Shown piece by piece: positions 26,014 to 36,202 of a stretch of 64,000 bases of DNA. Under the pieces are notes generated by a model. The model made no database searches. It had not been told where the DNA came from and saw nothing but the letters and a program-made list of their open reading frames with translations. Where the stretch lies: NCBI GenBank assembly GCA_016180645.1, contig JACPAV010000015.1, forward strand, positions 56,124 to 120,123. Reading direction: 5' to 3'. Each line of letters begins with the position of its first letter. Within the stretch, counting starts at the first letter, position 1. The translations under genes were made by a program, and so were the position numbers. This stretch comes from Nitrospirota bacterium (GTDB lineage: Bacteria > JACPQY01).

Positions 26014-28617
26014 TCACGAAACCGGGGCGGGCAGATCGATCCGGAACTCCGTGCCTTTGTGGGGATCACTTTCCACCGAAATGGTTCCCTTGTGCTTCGT
26101 GACGATCTGGTGGCAGATGTAAAGCCCCAGCCCGGTGCCCTGGCCTGCCGGCTTGGTGGTGTAGAACGGTTTGAAGATGTCCACCAGGATGTCTTTCGGA
26201 ATGCCGCTGCCGTTGTCCTTGCAGAAGAAGATGACGGACCCGCCTCGACCGTCGTCCCGACGAAGGCGAGTTCCGACTTCGATCTTCCCGCCCTGATTCG
26301 GCAGGGCCTGGATGGCGTTCTGGATGATGTTAATGGCGACTTGTCCGAGCTGCGAGAAATTGCCGACGATCATCGGGAGTTTCTCTCCAAACGATTTCGT
26401 AATCTCGACGGGGCTGCGCTTGTACTTGTTGTAGAGCACGCGGAGGGCGTCCTCCACCACGTCGTTCAGGTTGATCATTTCCGTGTAGCTTTCCGATTGC
26501 CGAGAGAGATCGAGGAGACTCCGGATGATATCGCGCGCCCGCTGTTGCTCTTTAAGAATGAACTTGAGATCGTCTTTCACGGCCTCGACGTTTTCGCCCT
26601 GCATGGCTCTCTTCTCTTCCACGTCTTCGAGAATGCTCTGAATGAGGCTGTAGGCGCTGGCGAGGGGATTGTTGATCTCATGGGCCACGCCGGCCACGAG
26701 TTGTCCGATGGCCGCAAGGCTTTGGGAGCGGACCAATTCCTCCTGCGTCTGTTCCTTCTCCTTCAATGCCTCTTCGAGTTCGCGCGTCCGTTGCTGGACC
26801 TTTTCTTCGAGGTTGAGGTTGAGCACCTTGATCGTTTGGTACGAGATCGCATTTTGGAGCGAAACGGCCGTTTGGTTGGCGATCGTGCGGAGGAGGTCCA
26901 TGTCTTCATCGGAGAAATGCCCGCCGTCCTTCCGTTCGCCCAGGATGAGCAGACCCTTCATCTCCTCCTGGAACAGGATGGGGAGGATCACGGTGGCTTT
27001 CACCGCGTCGAGTGCGGGGATGCACATGGGGCAGAATTCGCGGAGCCGGGGCGATTCGAGAATTTCATACGTGGTCAGTTCCCGTCGCATGGTTTTGAGG
27101 AGCTGCACCAGTTCCGTATCGGCCATGAGCACGACGTCCGACGCTTGCAGGGGCGCGTCCCCTTCCGTCATGACCACCTTGAAATCGCCGCCGGAGGACG
27201 TGGGGAGCAGGAAGACGCCGTGCGACAGATTCATGTATTTCACGAGGGTGTGGAGGACCTGGCGGAGGATCTCGGTGACGTCGAGAAGATGCGTGAGGCG
27301 CGAGCTGACGTCCTGGATCGCCTTCTGGTACGAGTAGTCCACCCCCATCCGCCGCGCGAGCCACCGGCTGAGGCGGCGTTGCAGCGGATACACGAGGATC
27401 AGAGTCAGCAGGAAGATGAGCCAGGCGAAGCCGAGGGCGTAGATGAAGCCGATCTTGTCGGCGAGCCAGAAGAGGATGACGAGATTCGCGCCGTAGATGA
27501 GAATGGCCGGGACCGAGGCAAGGGTGAAGGACAGGCCCTGCGTGAAGAGGCGGTCCATCGTGAAAAGGTCGAATCGGATGATGCTGTAGCCGACGGCGAG
27601 CGGGTAGGCGATGAGGAACAAGAAGAGAGGGCCGAGGGGGATGACCACGTCCGTGAAGGTCATGATCGCCAGCGGAATGATGACGGGACCGAAGGAGACC
27701 CACCCGCCGACGTTCAGCGCCTTCGCGCGCTGACGGTCCAGGCTCGTCGGTGGATGGCGCCACTTGTACATGCCCACCACGCCCAGGATGCCGAGGGAGG
27801 CCAGGGCGTAGAGATTGGCAGCGGTGCTGACGGTGCGATAGGTCGCGCCTCCCCTCATCGAGGCCAGCGCAAGACCGATCAACAGGACTGTGGACAGGGC
27901 GGCGATCGTTCCAAGCCACCTCCATCTGGCCTTGGCCGAGATGGCGAGCGGATAGGGAACGTGGAGGTAGCCGACGGCCACGGCGAGGGGAAAATAGCAG
28001 TAGAAAATCATCGAGAGCGGCACGAAACGATGGCCGAGGGTCAGGTCGTAGAGGCACAGTACGGCGGCACCGACGCCGTACATGATGATGAAAAACGGGA
28101 GGGCGGTGGCCACGTGATGGCGCCGGACGAAAATGACGAAGCCGAGGAGGAGGTAGATGAAGGCCACCCACGGAAGGACACCGATCGAGTAGAACCAGTC
28201 CCGAGCCGAGAAGTCCATCGTGGCGACGGAAACGGTCTGAATCTTTCCGTTTCGCCGGATGGAGTAGCTGACGCTTTGGGAGAGAGCGTGTGCGATTCCG
28301 ATTTCGTCGTCAAAGTCTCTTCGGGACATCGTTCGCAAGGCTTTCCCATTGATCGTGAGGATTTGATCCCACGTTTTCAGTTCCGCTTCCCGCCCCGTCC
28401 ATCCCTCAAATCCGGAGTAGAAGACCGAACCGGCGCGCGTCATGAGAAAACCCTGGAACGGTTTCCCAATCCGGCTGACGGAGTCGTACAGCCCCAGGAC
28501 GGCGGCGGGCGCGATCACCGCCATCATGACGACGACGAGGGTCCATCGGGACCAGTGGGTGCCGTGGTGGGCGGGCGGATGAATGGGATCGTGCGGGGAG
28601 TGGACGTGTGAAGTCAC
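26014..28617 (-). CDS. Multi-pass membrane sensor histidine kinase with GAF domain
   Basis: 867 residues. One N-terminal transmembrane helix, then a PDZ-like extracytoplasmic segment (TWDQILTINGKALRTM), then about eight transmembrane helices (about residues 150-430). A GAF-like domain (about 440-600) contains CPMCIPALDAVKATVILPIL, followed by a coiled coil, a HisKA domain with the phosphorylatable His in GVAHEINNPLASAYS (about 645), and a HATPase domain with NIIQNAIQAL, DNGSGIP and GTGLGLYIC. It is 12 nt downstream of the response-regulator/cyclase gene on the same strand, so the two probably form a signalling pair coupling an envelope signal to cAMP. The signal is unknown. Confidence 0.85.
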   Translation of the reverse strand: MTSHVHSPHDPIHPPAHHGTHWSRWTLVVVMMAVIAPAAVLGLYDSVSRIGKPFQGFLMTRAGSVFYSGFEGWTGREAELKTWDQILTINGKALRTMSRRDFDDEIGIAHALSQSVSYSIRRNGKIQTVSVATMDFSARDWFYSIGVLPWVAFIYLLLGFVIFVRRHHVATALPFFIIMYGVGAAVLCLYDLTLGHRFVPLSMIFYCYFPLAVAVGYLHVPYPLAISAKARWRWLGTIAALSTVLLIGLALASMRGGATYRTVSTAANLYALASLGILGVVGMYKWRHPPTSLDRQRAKALNVGGWVSFGPVIIPLAIMTFTDVVIPLGPLFLFLIAYPLAVGYSIIRFDLFTMDRLFTQGLSFTLASVPAILIYGANLVILFWLADKIGFIYALGFAWLIFLLTLILVYPLQRRLSRWLARRMGVDYSYQKAIQDVSSRLTHLLDVTEILRQVLHTLVKYMNLSHGVFLLPTSSGGDFKVVMTEGDAPLQASDVVLMADTELVQLLKTMRRELTTYEILESPRLREFCPMCIPALDAVKATVILPILFQEEMKGLLILGERKDGGHFSDEDMDLLRTIANQTAVSLQNAISYQTIKVLNLNLEEKVQQRTRELEEALKEKEQTQEELVRSQSLAAIGQLVAGVAHEINNPLASAYSLIQSILEDVEEKRAMQGENVEAVKDDLKFILKEQQRARDIIRSLLDLSRQSESYTEMINLNDVVEDALRVLYNKYKRSPVEITKSFGEKLPMIVGNFSQLGQVAINIIQNAIQALPNQGGKIEVGTRLRRDDGRGGSVIFFCKDNGSGIPKDILVDIFKPFYTTKPAGQGTGLGLYICHQIVTKHKGTISVESDPHKGTEFRIDLPAPVS

Positions 28618-28629
28618 ACGACTCCCTTG

Positions 28630-29649
28630 CTAAAGCACGCGGAGGAGTTCGTAAGCCGTGACGGGCTTGTCGAAGCCCTTGATCTTCAGATCGGTGAGGG
28701 CACGGGCTTCCACCCGGCCGCTGACTTGCGCGTGGGCCGCCTCCGAGAGGAGGATCTGGCCGGGGGCGGCGGTGGATTCCAGACGAGAGGCCAGATTCAC
28801 CGTGGATCCCAGGGCGGTGTACTCCTTCTTGTGTTGGGAGCCGAGCAGGCCCGCGACCACGCGGCCTCGAGCCACGCCCACGCCGATTCGGAGCTCATGC
28901 AGCCCGCCGTTGCGGTGAGACGTGAGCTCGGCGCTCATGGACTGAATTTTCTGCCGTATTTCCTCCGTGGCGCGGATGGCCCTGAGACAATCGTCCTCGA
29001 ACGAGACCGGCGCGCCGAAGATGGCCATGATGCCGTCCCCGATATGCTTGTCGATGATTCCGTTGTGCTTCATGATCGTCTCGCCGATTGGGGTGTAGTA
29101 GTGGCTTTCGAGGTCGCGGGAGAGGGCTTCGGGCTCGGCCAGTTCGCAGGCCTGCGTGAAACCGCGGATATCGACGAACACGATCGTGGCGTCCTGCCGC
29201 CGGGGATTCAGGAGCTTCGGGTTCCGCTGGATGTGCTCGAAAATCTGGGGCGACACCAGTTGGCGCAGTTTCTTCTTGAGATAGAAATCGCGGATGCGGA
29301 TCCGCAGTTCCTCGTTTTCGAACGGCTTGGTCAGGAAACCGTCGATCCCGTGGTTGGTGGCGTCGATGGCGCTTTCGAGGGTGGCGTAGCCGGTGAGGAC
29401 GATGCGGGTGAGGTCGGGGCGTATGCCGCCGATCTGTTCGAGGGTCTCGATCCCGTCCATCCCCGGCATTTTCAGGTCGGAGATGACGATTTCGATGCCC
29501 GGCTCGGATTGAACCATCCGGACGGCCTTGCCGCCCTCTTCGGCCAGGTGGATGGCATAGGATTCTCGCTGGAGCGCGCGGTGGATGCTCCGCCGCACTC
29601 CCTCTTCGTCGTCGACGACCAGCACTCCGATTCCGGCGGAATCTTCCAT
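28630..29649 (-). CDS. Response regulator fused to class III adenylate/guanylate cyclase
   Basis: 339 residues from ATG 29649 (TTG 29670 would add 7). The receiver domain is at about residues 5-120: VLVVDDEEGVRRS acidic pair, phospho-Asp in VISDLKMPGMDG, Lys in FLTKPFENEE. The catalytic domain at about 150-339 has the metal-binding Asp in VFVDIRGFTQA, the second Asp in IGDGIMAIFG, and the LGSTVNLASRLE transition-state segment. It should make cAMP or cGMP under control of the adjacent histidine kinase. A TATACT box lies 9 nt before the start. Confidence 0.88.
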   Translation of the reverse strand: MEDSAGIGVLVVDDEEGVRRSIHRALQRESYAIHLAEEGGKAVRMVQSEPGIEIVISDLKMPGMDGIETLEQIGGIRPDLTRIVLTGYATLESAIDATNHGIDGFLTKPFENEELRIRIRDFYLKKKLRQLVSPQIFEHIQRNPKLLNPRRQDATIVFVDIRGFTQACELAEPEALSRDLESHYYTPIGETIMKHNGIIDKHIGDGIMAIFGAPVSFEDDCLRAIRATEEIRQKIQSMSAELTSHRNGGLHELRIGVGVARGRVVAGLLGSQHKKEYTALGSTVNLASRLESTAAPGQILLSEAAHAQVSGRVEARALTDLKIKGFDKPVTAYELLRVL

Positions 29650-29724
29650 GGTGGTGGGAGTATACCCCAAAGCGGGGCGTGCGTCACCCCCGGAAGCGGG
29701 GCGAATTGACGCAGTGCGTCAACA

Positions 29725-29815
29725 GGAATGGGGTCATGTAGGAATGGTGCCATGGAGTCATGTAATCATCGGGTCATGTGTTCATGTTCCCATGCGGCCA
29801 TGGGGTCAAGTGGCC
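29725..29815. repeat. Degenerate GGTCATG/CATGG repeat tract
   Basis: About 90 bp of imperfect 8-10-nt units (GGGGTCATGTAGG, GGAGTCATGTAATC, GGGTCATGTG, GGCCATGGGG). A very similar tract is at 43,997-44,070, sharing CATGTAATCATCGGGTCATG exactly. Confidence 0.75.
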
Positions 29816-29884
29816 GGCGTAGCGCCCCGGGCAGGAGGGGGACCGGGGCTCGCCATTGCCGCCCGAGGGATCTACAATGGGCCG

Positions 29885-30079
29885 ATGCGGTTCCGCACGG
29901 CCATTGTCGACGAGCAGGATATTCGAGATGCGCGCCGTTTGACGGACGAGGACAGGGCGAGAATCATGCGTGAGCTGGCAAGATGGGCCGATCCACTGTG
30001 GAAACTTCCAGAGGAAAGAACATGGGGATTTTCGAGACGCGACTTGAGGAGACGTTCCAAAGGGCCGTCGGCGCGCTAG
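29885..30079 (+). CDS. Possible small partner protein of the nucleotidyltransferase
   Basis: 64 residues from ATG 29885, preceded by TACAAT at 6 nt. The first 45 or so residues look natural (LTDEDRARIMRELARWADPLWKL). The end overlaps the next gene by 58 nt and is very basic, so the functional stop may once have been earlier. Its position just upstream of a small nucleotidyltransferase suggests a toxin-antitoxin-like pair. No family recognised. Confidence 0.4.
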   Translation: MRFRTAIVDEQDIRDARRLTDEDRARIMRELARWADPLWKLPEERTWGFSRRDLRRRSKGPSAR

Positions 30080-30627
30080 AGAGAAAACATTTCCGCTTCT
30101 TTCTCATTGGCGCGGTTGCGCTGGGACACCGTCTTGTTCCCCAGGCCACGCAGGACGTCGACATCATCGTCGACCCGATGCCTTTTGGACCGGAGGCCGT
30201 CCTTGGCTCGATGCTCGGGGCCGGATTCGATCTCGACACCTCGAAGCATTCCAAGGAGGGCCTGCGCCGTTTCTTCGCCCAAGGGCGCTTCATCCGATTC
30301 TACCGCGACGTGCACTGGGTGGACCTGTCCGTGGTGACGACCGGGCAGGACCGGCGTGCGCTCGACAACGCCACACCTCTGAAGGTATTCGGCCGCAGGG
30401 TTGCGGTTGCGACGGTCGAGGATTTGCTTGTCTACAAACTGCTTCGGGACGAGCCGAAGGACATCGAGGACAGACACTTGATCATGAGCCGCCGGCTGCC
30501 GGAACTGGACCTTCGTTACGTGGAGGAAGCGGTGGTGGGGACCTACGATCCGCGAGCACGGCGGTTGTGGGCAAAGCTCAAGGCGGAATATCGGCGGAAG
30601 AGGCGACGCCGCGCGGCGCGGGAATGA
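30022..30627 (+). CDS. Small nucleotidyltransferase-fold protein
   Basis: 201 residues from ATG 30022, with a GAGGAAAG Shine-Dalgarno. The N-terminus has an MNT-type nucleotidyltransferase motif: HFRFFLIGAVALGHRLV, then ATQDVDIIVDP with the two metal-binding Asp residues. VATVEDLLVYKLLRDEPKD matches the second conserved block of AbiEii/DUF6036-like proteins (a key Lys after the acidic segment). It may nucleotidylate a protein or RNA; such proteins are often toxins paired with a small upstream protein. It ends 6 nt before the convergent RCC1 gene. Confidence 0.7.
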   Translation: MGIFETRLEETFQRAVGALERKHFRFFLIGAVALGHRLVPQATQDVDIIVDPMPFGPEAVLGSMLGAGFDLDTSKHSKEGLRRFFAQGRFIRFYRDVHWVDLSVVTTGQDRRALDNATPLKVFGRRVAVATVEDLLVYKLLRDEPKDIEDRHLIMSRRLPELDLRYVEEAVVGTYDPRARRLWAKLKAEYRRKRRRRAARE

Positions 30628-30633
30628 TTCGTG

Positions 30634-33600
30634 TCAGGGGAGGTTTTGCACTTGGACGGGGGTGGATTTGTTGGTCGTTGTTCCGTCGCCGAGTTGGCCG
30701 TTGGCATTGTTGCCCCAGCATATCACTGTGCCGTCGGAAAAGAGGGAACAGGTGTGATATTCGCCCCCCGCGACGGCCACACCGCCCGAGAGGCCGCTCA
30801 CGGCCACGGGGGTCGATTTGCTTGCCGCCGTCCCGTCCCCAAGCTGACCTTCGAGATTGCGCCCCCAGCATTTCACCGTGCCGTCGGAAAGAAGGGAACA
30901 GGTGTGAGATTTGCCCGCCGCGATGGCGACAGCCGCGCTCAGCGTGGACACAGCGACGGGGGTCGATTTGTCCGCCGTTGTCCCGTCCCCAAGCTGACCG
31001 GAGAAATTGTACCCCCAGCATTTCACCGTGCCATCGAAAAGAAGGGAACAGGTGTGATAGTAGCCCCCCGCCACGGCCACGCCGCCCGACAGGCTGCTCA
31101 CGGCGACGGGGGTCGATTTGGGCGCCGCCGTCCCGTCCCCAAGCTGACCGTAGAGATTGTACCCCCAGCATTTGACCATGCCGTCGGAAAGAAGGGAACA
31201 GGTGTGATAGTAGCCCCCCGCCACGGCCACACCGCCCGACAGGCTGCTCACGGCCACGGGGGTCGACTTGTCCGCGGTCGTCCCGTCCCCAAGCTGACCG
31301 TTGACATTGCGCCCCCAGCATTTCACCGTGCCGTCGGAGATGAGGGAACAGGTGTGAGAGTAGCCCCCCGCCACGGCCACGCCGCCCGACAGGCTGCTCA
31401 CGGCCACGGGGGTCGATTTGTCCGCCGTCGTCCCGTCCCCAAGCTGACCGAAGTTATTGATCCCCCAGCATTTGACCGTGCCGTCGGAAAGAAGGGAACA
31501 GGTGTGATTGCCGAGGTGGGCGGTGAGGCCTTCGCGGAATGGCCGGGCGGGGGCGCCGGAGGCGGTGGATTCGTGGAGGCGGGGGAGTTTCACGCCCATT
31601 GGTCCGGCGGGCATCGAGACGGTTACGGGTGTGGACTTGTCGATGGTCGTCCCGTCCCCAAGCTGACCGAAGTTATTCCGCCCCCAGCATTTCACCGTGC
31701 CGTCGGAGATGAGGGAACAGGTGTGAGAGTCGCCCCCCGCCACGGCCACGCCGCCCGACAGGCTGCTCACGGCGACGGGGGTCGATTTGGGCGCCGTCGT
31801 CCCGTCCCCAAGCTGACCGTTGCTATTGATCCCCCAGCATTTCACCGTGCCGTCGGAAAGAAGGGAACAGGTGTGATAGTAGCCCCCCGTAACGGCCACG
31901 CCGTTCGACAGGCTGCTCACGGCCACGGGGGTCGATTTGTCCGCCGTCGTCCCGTCCCCAAGCTCACCGTCGCCATTGTATCCCCAGCATTTCACTGTGC
32001 CGTCGGAAAGAAGGGAACAGGTGTGAAGGTAGCCCCCCGCGACGGCCACGCCGTTCGACAAGGAGCTCACGGTGAGCGGAGTGGCCCGATCGGTGGTGGT
32101 CCCGTCCCCAAGCTGACCGTTGCTATTGTACCCCCAGCATTTCACGGTGCCGTCGGAAAGAAGGGAACAGGTGTGAAGGTAGCCCCCCGACACGGCGACG
32201 CCGTTCGACAAGGAGGTCACGGTGACCGGAGTGGCCCGATCGGTGGTGGTCCCGTCCCCAAGCTCACCGTCGCCATTGAACCCCCAGCATTTCACCGTGC
32301 CGTCGGATAGGAGGGAACAGGTGTGATCGCCGCCCCCCGACACGGCGACGCCGTTCGACAAGGAGGTCACGGTGAGCGGAGTGGCCCGATCGGTGGTGGT
32401 CCCGTCCCCAAGCTGACCGAAGTTATTCCGCCCCCAGCATTTCACCGTGCCGTCGGAAAGAAGGGAACAGGTGTGTCGGTAGCCCCCCGCCACGGCGACG
32501 CCGTTCGACAAGGAGCTCACGGTGAGCGGAGTGGCCCGATCGGTGGTGGTCCCGTCCCCAAGCTGACCGTTGCTATTGTACCCCCAGCATTTCACTTCGC
32601 TTGAGGCGGACAGGCTACAGGTGTGATTGCAGAGGTGGGTGGTGACGGCCACGGCGGCGCCGGTGGTGGACCAGGTGAGGGCGGATTTTTCGGTGGTGTT
32701 GGTGTCTGAGTTGCCGGCCTCGTCCTTGGCCCGGACGACGTAGTAGTAACGGGTGGCCGCCGAGAGGCCGGTCGTGTCGTTGTAGCTTGTGGCGCCGGCG
32801 GTGGAGGTGTACGTCGCGGAAAACGCCGAGCATCCGCCCGAGGTGGCCGATCGACAGATGTCGTAGACAATGGCTCCGGAGGCGCTCACGGTGTCGGTCG
32901 CGGCCGACCAGGAGAGGTTGATTTGGGTTGTTGACACGGCCGTTGCGCTCGTGAGTCCGCCGAAGGTCGGCGCGGACCAGTCGTTGGTCCACGTGATGTC
33001 CAAATTGTTCGCCGTGGAACTGCCGTTCCCGGCGGCATCCACGCAGGCCATGTATCGGGCGTAGGTGGCATCCGCGGCGGCGGCGCCGGTAAGCTGGCAG
33101 GCCGTTGCGCTCGCGCAGGCCGTCCCCGTCCCGCTGCTGTACGCGCTGTCGGTTGTGTACCACCGGCAGGCGGTGGTGCCGGAGACGGCATCCGTGCTGG
33201 TGAAGACGATGTCCGTATTGGAATCGTTCGCCGTGTCGTAGTACGTCGCCGCCGCGTCCCCCTCCACACTCGTCAGGGTGAGCGGCGGGGCGGTCCAGTC
33301 GTTCGTCCACGCAACGGCGACGTTGGTGGCCGCGTCGTTCGCGTTCCCGGCACTGTCAATGCAAGCGATGTATCGCGTGTAGGTCGTGCCCTCCGTGGCC
33401 GCCGCCGTGATGGTGCAGAGGCTTGTGGACGCGCAGGTGTTTGCCATCGAGCCGTAGGCGATGTCCGTGGTGTCCCACTTGCACGTGGCGACGCCGGCGG
33501 AGTCGGTGGCGGAGATGGCGATGTCGGTGTTCGTGTCATTGACGGCGTCGTAGTACGTGGAGGCGGTATCCCCTTCGACATTCGTGATCGAGATCGAGGG

Positions 33601-36132
33601 AGGGACCCAGTCGTTCGTTTTGGACGTTGAGCCGCCTTGGTTCCCGGCGGCGTCGGTGGCGGTGACGTAAACGGTTGCATTGGTATTGTCGCCGATGCTG
33701 ATCGCATCGAAGACGCCGCTCGCGGAGGCCGTGCCCTGACCGAGAAGCGCGGTGAGAAGCGCGTCGGCCCATACTTTCACAGTAGATGAGGCTTCCACGG
33801 CACCCCCTGCTCCGCTCACCGTATCGTTTGTTCCAGGATTATTCTGTGAAATGGTGAGCTTCGCAGGGTCCGGGGCGGAGGGGGCGGTCGTGTCGAGGGT
33901 CCAGGTGTATGAAGTCGTGCCTGGGTTTCCGGCGGGATCGGTGGCTTGAACGGTGAAGGTGTAAGAGCCGTCGCCCTTCGACAGGCTCAGGGCGAGCGGG
34001 GAGGAGCAGGTTGCGTACGAACCGGCGGCGCCAGGTTGATCGAGTTTGCAGGCGAAGGAGCAAGAGGGCGGGGCAAGCCCCGCCCCTACATCGGAACAGG
34101 CAAGAGAGAAGGAGACGGAGACTTGATTACTGACGGCTGAAGGCTGAGAGCTGATCGCTACAGTGGGCGGTGTGAGGTCGATGGTCCAACTGTAGCCCGC
34201 GGGGGTCCCGTCGGCATTGCCGGCGGGGTCGAGGGCCCGCACACTGAACGTGTGTGCTCCCGCCGTGAGGGGTGAGAGGGTGAGGGGTGAGGCGCAAGAG
34301 GCATAGGAAGCAGAGTCCGCGGAGCACTCGAACGAGCACCCCCCACCCGAACCCTCCCCCGCGGGGGGGGAGGGGCAGGAAAAGGTGAATGAGCCCGAAG
34401 TCTGATTGCTGACCGCTGACGGCTGACTGCGGATCGCTGTTTCAGGCGGTGTCGTATCGACCGTCCACGTGAACGAGGCCGGTGTGGGATCCTTGTTGCC
34501 GGCGGGGTCTACGGCGTAGACGGAGAAGGTGTGCGACCCTTCGACGGCGCTCAGGGTGAGCTGACTTGTACAGGGAGAAGGGGTGCCGGTGTCGAGTTGG
34601 CAGTAGAAAGAGCAGGACTGAGGGCTGAGGGCCGAGGACTGAGCCGAAGAATCGGAGCACGAGAACCCAAAGGTTGCCGTGGTCTTGTTGCTGATAGCTG
34701 ACGGCTGTACGCTGATGGCTGTCTCGGGCGGGATCGTGTCGGTGGAGGGGGGCACGACCGCCCAGGTGTAGACGATCGGGTTTGAGGTTTTTCCATCCGA
34801 GGCGGTACCGCGAACGGAAAGGGTGTGGTTTCCCGCGGCAAGGCCCGTGAAGGTAATGGGGCTTGGACAGGCCGCGAACGGCCCGCCGTCAAGAGCACAA
34901 CTGAGGAGGCAGGTTCCGTTGCAAGCGAAGGAGAATGAGGCCGTCGTGTCCGTGGCGGCTTTCGGGGTTTCCGTGAAGCTTACGCTCGGCGGATTCTCCG
35001 CGCTCGGGGTTGAAGTCCCTCCGGAATCGCCGGCAGGCAGTTTGACGAGGAAAACCGCGTTCGCCGCCGAACCGACGACGCCCCCGCCGGTCTTGGGGCG
35101 GACCGCGAAGCTGTGCGCGCCATCGGCAAGGCCCTGCCAGACATAGGTGGCTTCGCAGTCCGCGAAAGCTCCTTTGTCGAGAGAGCACTCGAACGCGCAC
35201 CCTGCCGCGCGGTCGCAGCCGAAAGTGAAGACCACCGAGGTTGTCGCCAAGGTTACCCCCGAGCCGCACTTGTCCGTTCCTGCCGCCACGCACTGGAAGT
35301 TCGCTATCGAGGGCGCGGAGAGGACGGCGGCATCGACCGGGAGCGCAACCTGGACGTTCTGCTTGATCTGGATTTCAGCGGCGAGATCCTTGGCCGCGCC
35401 CTCGAGTTGCGGCTTGAGAGCAGCGACGATCCTGGAAATCTCCTCTTCCGTCAGCGGCCGCGTGTCTTTCGTGGGGTCGATCCCGAGATCCGGGGCTTTT
35501 TCCATGGCGAACGCCTGGACGAGGTTGGGCAGGCCGGACTTGTTGTTGGAGGGCATCGCTACGTCGATGGGGTCGATGGGGGCATCCTGTATCCGGCCTC
35601 CGCTCACCGCCACGGAGGTCTCTGCCTTCAGGAGCGATATTTCAGGGTGGCCGGGGAGAATGAGAACGACGACAAACACGTGCACCCCTTCGGAAAGCGC
35701 CAGGGGCAAGGTGAGTTCCGTGACGAAGGCAAGCGCGTTCGGGCTTCGGGGCTGCCTGCCGATCCTGTCTCCAGAAAGTTCTTGCCTGGGCGGCGCGCCT
35801 GGAACCGGTTCCGGTTCCCCTCCGATCGCTCTCCTTCCCGCGCGAACACCGCCCATTGCGCCCGAGAGGATCTCTCCTCGGACGCCTTGGCCCACCATCT
35901 CATCGTCCACGCTCACGTCCACGGTTGCCGCCCGCACGCCCTGAAGCATCGCCGCCTGCTCGGACGTGAGAGGAACGGCCACGGTGACATCGCGGGCGCT
36001 TTCGCCGGCGGGATCAACGGAAACTCTTTTCTTCTTCTTGGACTTCCCACACCCGAGAGGTCCACATATCGCAAGGACGAGAAGCGCGAATACGATGGTC
36101 GGCCATCGGCGCGATCGGCCCTCTGCTCCCAT
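30634..36132 (-). CDS. Giant RCC1-repeat surface lipoprotein
   Basis: 1832 residues. ATG 36132 gives a compact signal peptide with lipobox GPLGC (Cys28) and lies 12 nt after a TACAAT box; the longer frame to 36,279 adds a non-signal extension. The shared module follows ([33 protein letters not shown]). Next come several Ig-like repeats ending RAxDPAGN, then three repeats with [13 protein letters not shown]-type motifs (about 860-1220), an Fn3 domain and 13 RCC1 repeats, seven before and six after a linker with [22 protein letters not shown]1 repeats are nearly identical at the DNA level, implying recent duplication. Seven dispersed repeats are embedded in frame. Predicted surface location; ligand unknown. 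Confidence 0.85.
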   Translation of the reverse strand: MGAEGRSRRWPTIVFALLVLAICGPLGCGKSKKKKRVSVDPAGESARDVTVAVPLTSEQAAMLQGVRAATVDVSVDDEMVGQGVRGEILSGAMGGVRAGRRAIGGEPEPVPGAPPRQELSGDRIGRQPRSPNALAFVTELTLPLALSEGVHVFVVVLILPGHPEISLLKAETSVAVSGGRIQDAPIDPIDVAMPSNNKSGLPNLVQAFAMEKAPDLGIDPTKDTRPLTEEEISRIVAALKPQLEGAAKDLAAEIQIKQNVQVALPVDAAVLSAPSIANFQCVAAGTDKCGSGVTLATTSVVFTFGCDRAAGCAFECSLDKGAFADCEATYVWQGLADGAHSFAVRPKTGGGVVGSAANAVFLVKLPAGDSGGTSTPSAENPPSVSFTETPKAATDTTASFSFACNGTCLLSCALDGGPFAACPSPITFTGLAAGNHTLSVRGTASDGKTSNPIVYTWAVVPPSTDTIPPETAISVQPSAISNKTTATFGFSCSDSSAQSSALSPQSCSFYCQLDTGTPSPCTSQLTLSAVEGSHTFSVYAVDPAGNKDPTPASFTWTVDTTPPETAIRSQPSAVSNQTSGSFTFSCPSPPAGEGSGGGCSFECSADSASYASCASPLTLSPLTAGAHTFSVRALDPAGNADGTPAGYSWTIDLTPPTVAISSQPSAVSNQVSVSFSLACSDVGAGLAPPSCSFACKLDQPGAAGSYATCSSPLALSLSKGDGSYTFTVQATDPAGNPGTTSYTWTLDTTAPSAPDPAKLTISQNNPGTNDTVSGAGGAVEASSTVKVWADALLTALLGQGTASASGVFDAISIGDNTNATVYVTATDAAGNQGGSTSKTNDWVPPSISITNVEGDTASTYYDAVNDTNTDIAISATDSAGVATCKWDTTDIAYGSMANTCASTSLCTITAAATEGTTYTRYIACIDSAGNANDAATNVAVAWTNDWTAPPLTLTSVEGDAAATYYDTANDSNTDIVFTSTDAVSGTTACRWYTTDSAYSSGTGTACASATACQLTGAAAADATYARYMACVDAAGNGSSTANNLDITWTNDWSAPTFGGLTSATAVSTTQINLSWSAATDTVSASGAIVYDICRSATSGGCSAFSATYTSTAGATSYNDTTGLSAATRYYYVVRAKDEAGNSDTNTTEKSALTWSTTGAAVAVTTHLCNHTCSLSASSEVKCWGYNSNGQLGDGTTTDRATPLTVSSLSNGVAVAGGYRHTCSLLSDGTVKCWGRNNFGQLGDGTTTDRATPLTVTSLSNGVAVSGGGDHTCSLLSDGTVKCWGFNGDGELGDGTTTDRATPVTVTSLSNGVAVSGGYLHTCSLLSDGTVKCWGYNSNGQLGDGTTTDRATPLTVSSLSNGVAVAGGYLHTCSLLSDGTVKCWGYNGDGELGDGTTADKSTPVAVSSLSNGVAVTGGYYHTCSLLSDGTVKCWGINSNGQLGDGTTAPKSTPVAVSSLSGGVAVAGGDSHTCSLISDGTVKCWGRNNFGQLGDGTTIDKSTPVTVSMPAGPMGVKLPRLHESTASGAPARPFREGLTAHLGNHTCSLLSDGTVKCWGINNFGQLGDGTTADKSTPVAVSSLSGGVAVAGGYSHTCSLISDGTVKCWGRNVNGQLGDGTTADKSTPVAVSSLSGGVAVAGGYYHTCSLLSDGMVKCWGYNLYGQLGDGTAAPKSTPVAVSSLSGGVAVAGGYYHTCSLLFDGTVKCWGYNFSGQLGDGTTADKSTPVAVSTLSAAVAIAAGKSHTCSLLSDGTVKCWGRNLEGQLGDGTAASKSTPVAVSGLSGGVAVAGGEYHTCSLFSDGTVICWGNNANGQLGDGTTTNKSTPVQVQNLP
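33974..34000. repeat. In-gene CCCTTCGACAGGCTCAGGG repeat
   Basis: Read on the minus strand as LALSLSKGD inside an Ig-like repeat. Same family as 4,949-5,000. Confidence 0.7.
34065..34089. repeat. In-gene GGGCGGGGCAAGCCCCGCCC palindrome
   Basis: Read on the minus strand as VGAGLAPP. Variant of the palindromes at 6,217 and 6,478. Confidence 0.7.
34124..34159. repeat. Degenerate CTGACGGCTGA-type repeat, in gene
   Basis: Heptamer-like units (CTGACGG, CTGAAGG, CTGAGAG, CTGATCG) encoding [12 protein letters not shown] on the minus strand. Two more copies lie in this gene at 34,403-34,439 and 34,687-34,722. Confidence 0.7.
34340..34380. repeat. In-gene REP-like palindrome
   Basis: CCCTCCCCCGCGGGGGGGGAGGG type palindrome, read as [11 protein letters not shown] on the minus strand. 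Confidence 0.7.
34403..34439. repeat. Degenerate CTGACGGCTGA-type repeat, in gene
   Basis: Encodes [12 protein letters not shown] on the minus strand at the start of an Ig-like repeat. Confidence 0.7.
34536..34562. repeat. In-gene CCCTTCGACGGCGCTCAGGG repeat
   Basis: Read on the minus strand as TLSAVEGSH. Same family as 5,348-5,371, and inserted at the equivalent position of an Ig-like repeat. Confidence 0.7.
34687..34722. repeat. Degenerate CTGATAGCTGACGG-type repeat, in gene
   Basis: Encodes [12 protein letters not shown] on the minus strand. Confidence 0.7.
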
Positions 36133-36202
36133 CCGGCTGCGGGGATTGTACATCATGCTCACGGCCGATGACACTCGTCTTGCTCTTTCGTTCCGGGTCG
36201 CA

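Noticed and set aside
26059-28611. 850-codon plus-strand frame opposite the histidine kinase
   Set aside because: It mirrors the kinase gene and encodes low-complexity acidic/His-rich sequence without motifs; the minus strand has all kinase motifs.
30631-32604. Periodic repeats of about 150 bp, at first sight array-like
   Set aside because: They are RCC1 blades on the minus strand, each encoding the CWGxNxxGQLGDG signature. Unit length and lack of unique spacers exclude CRISPR.
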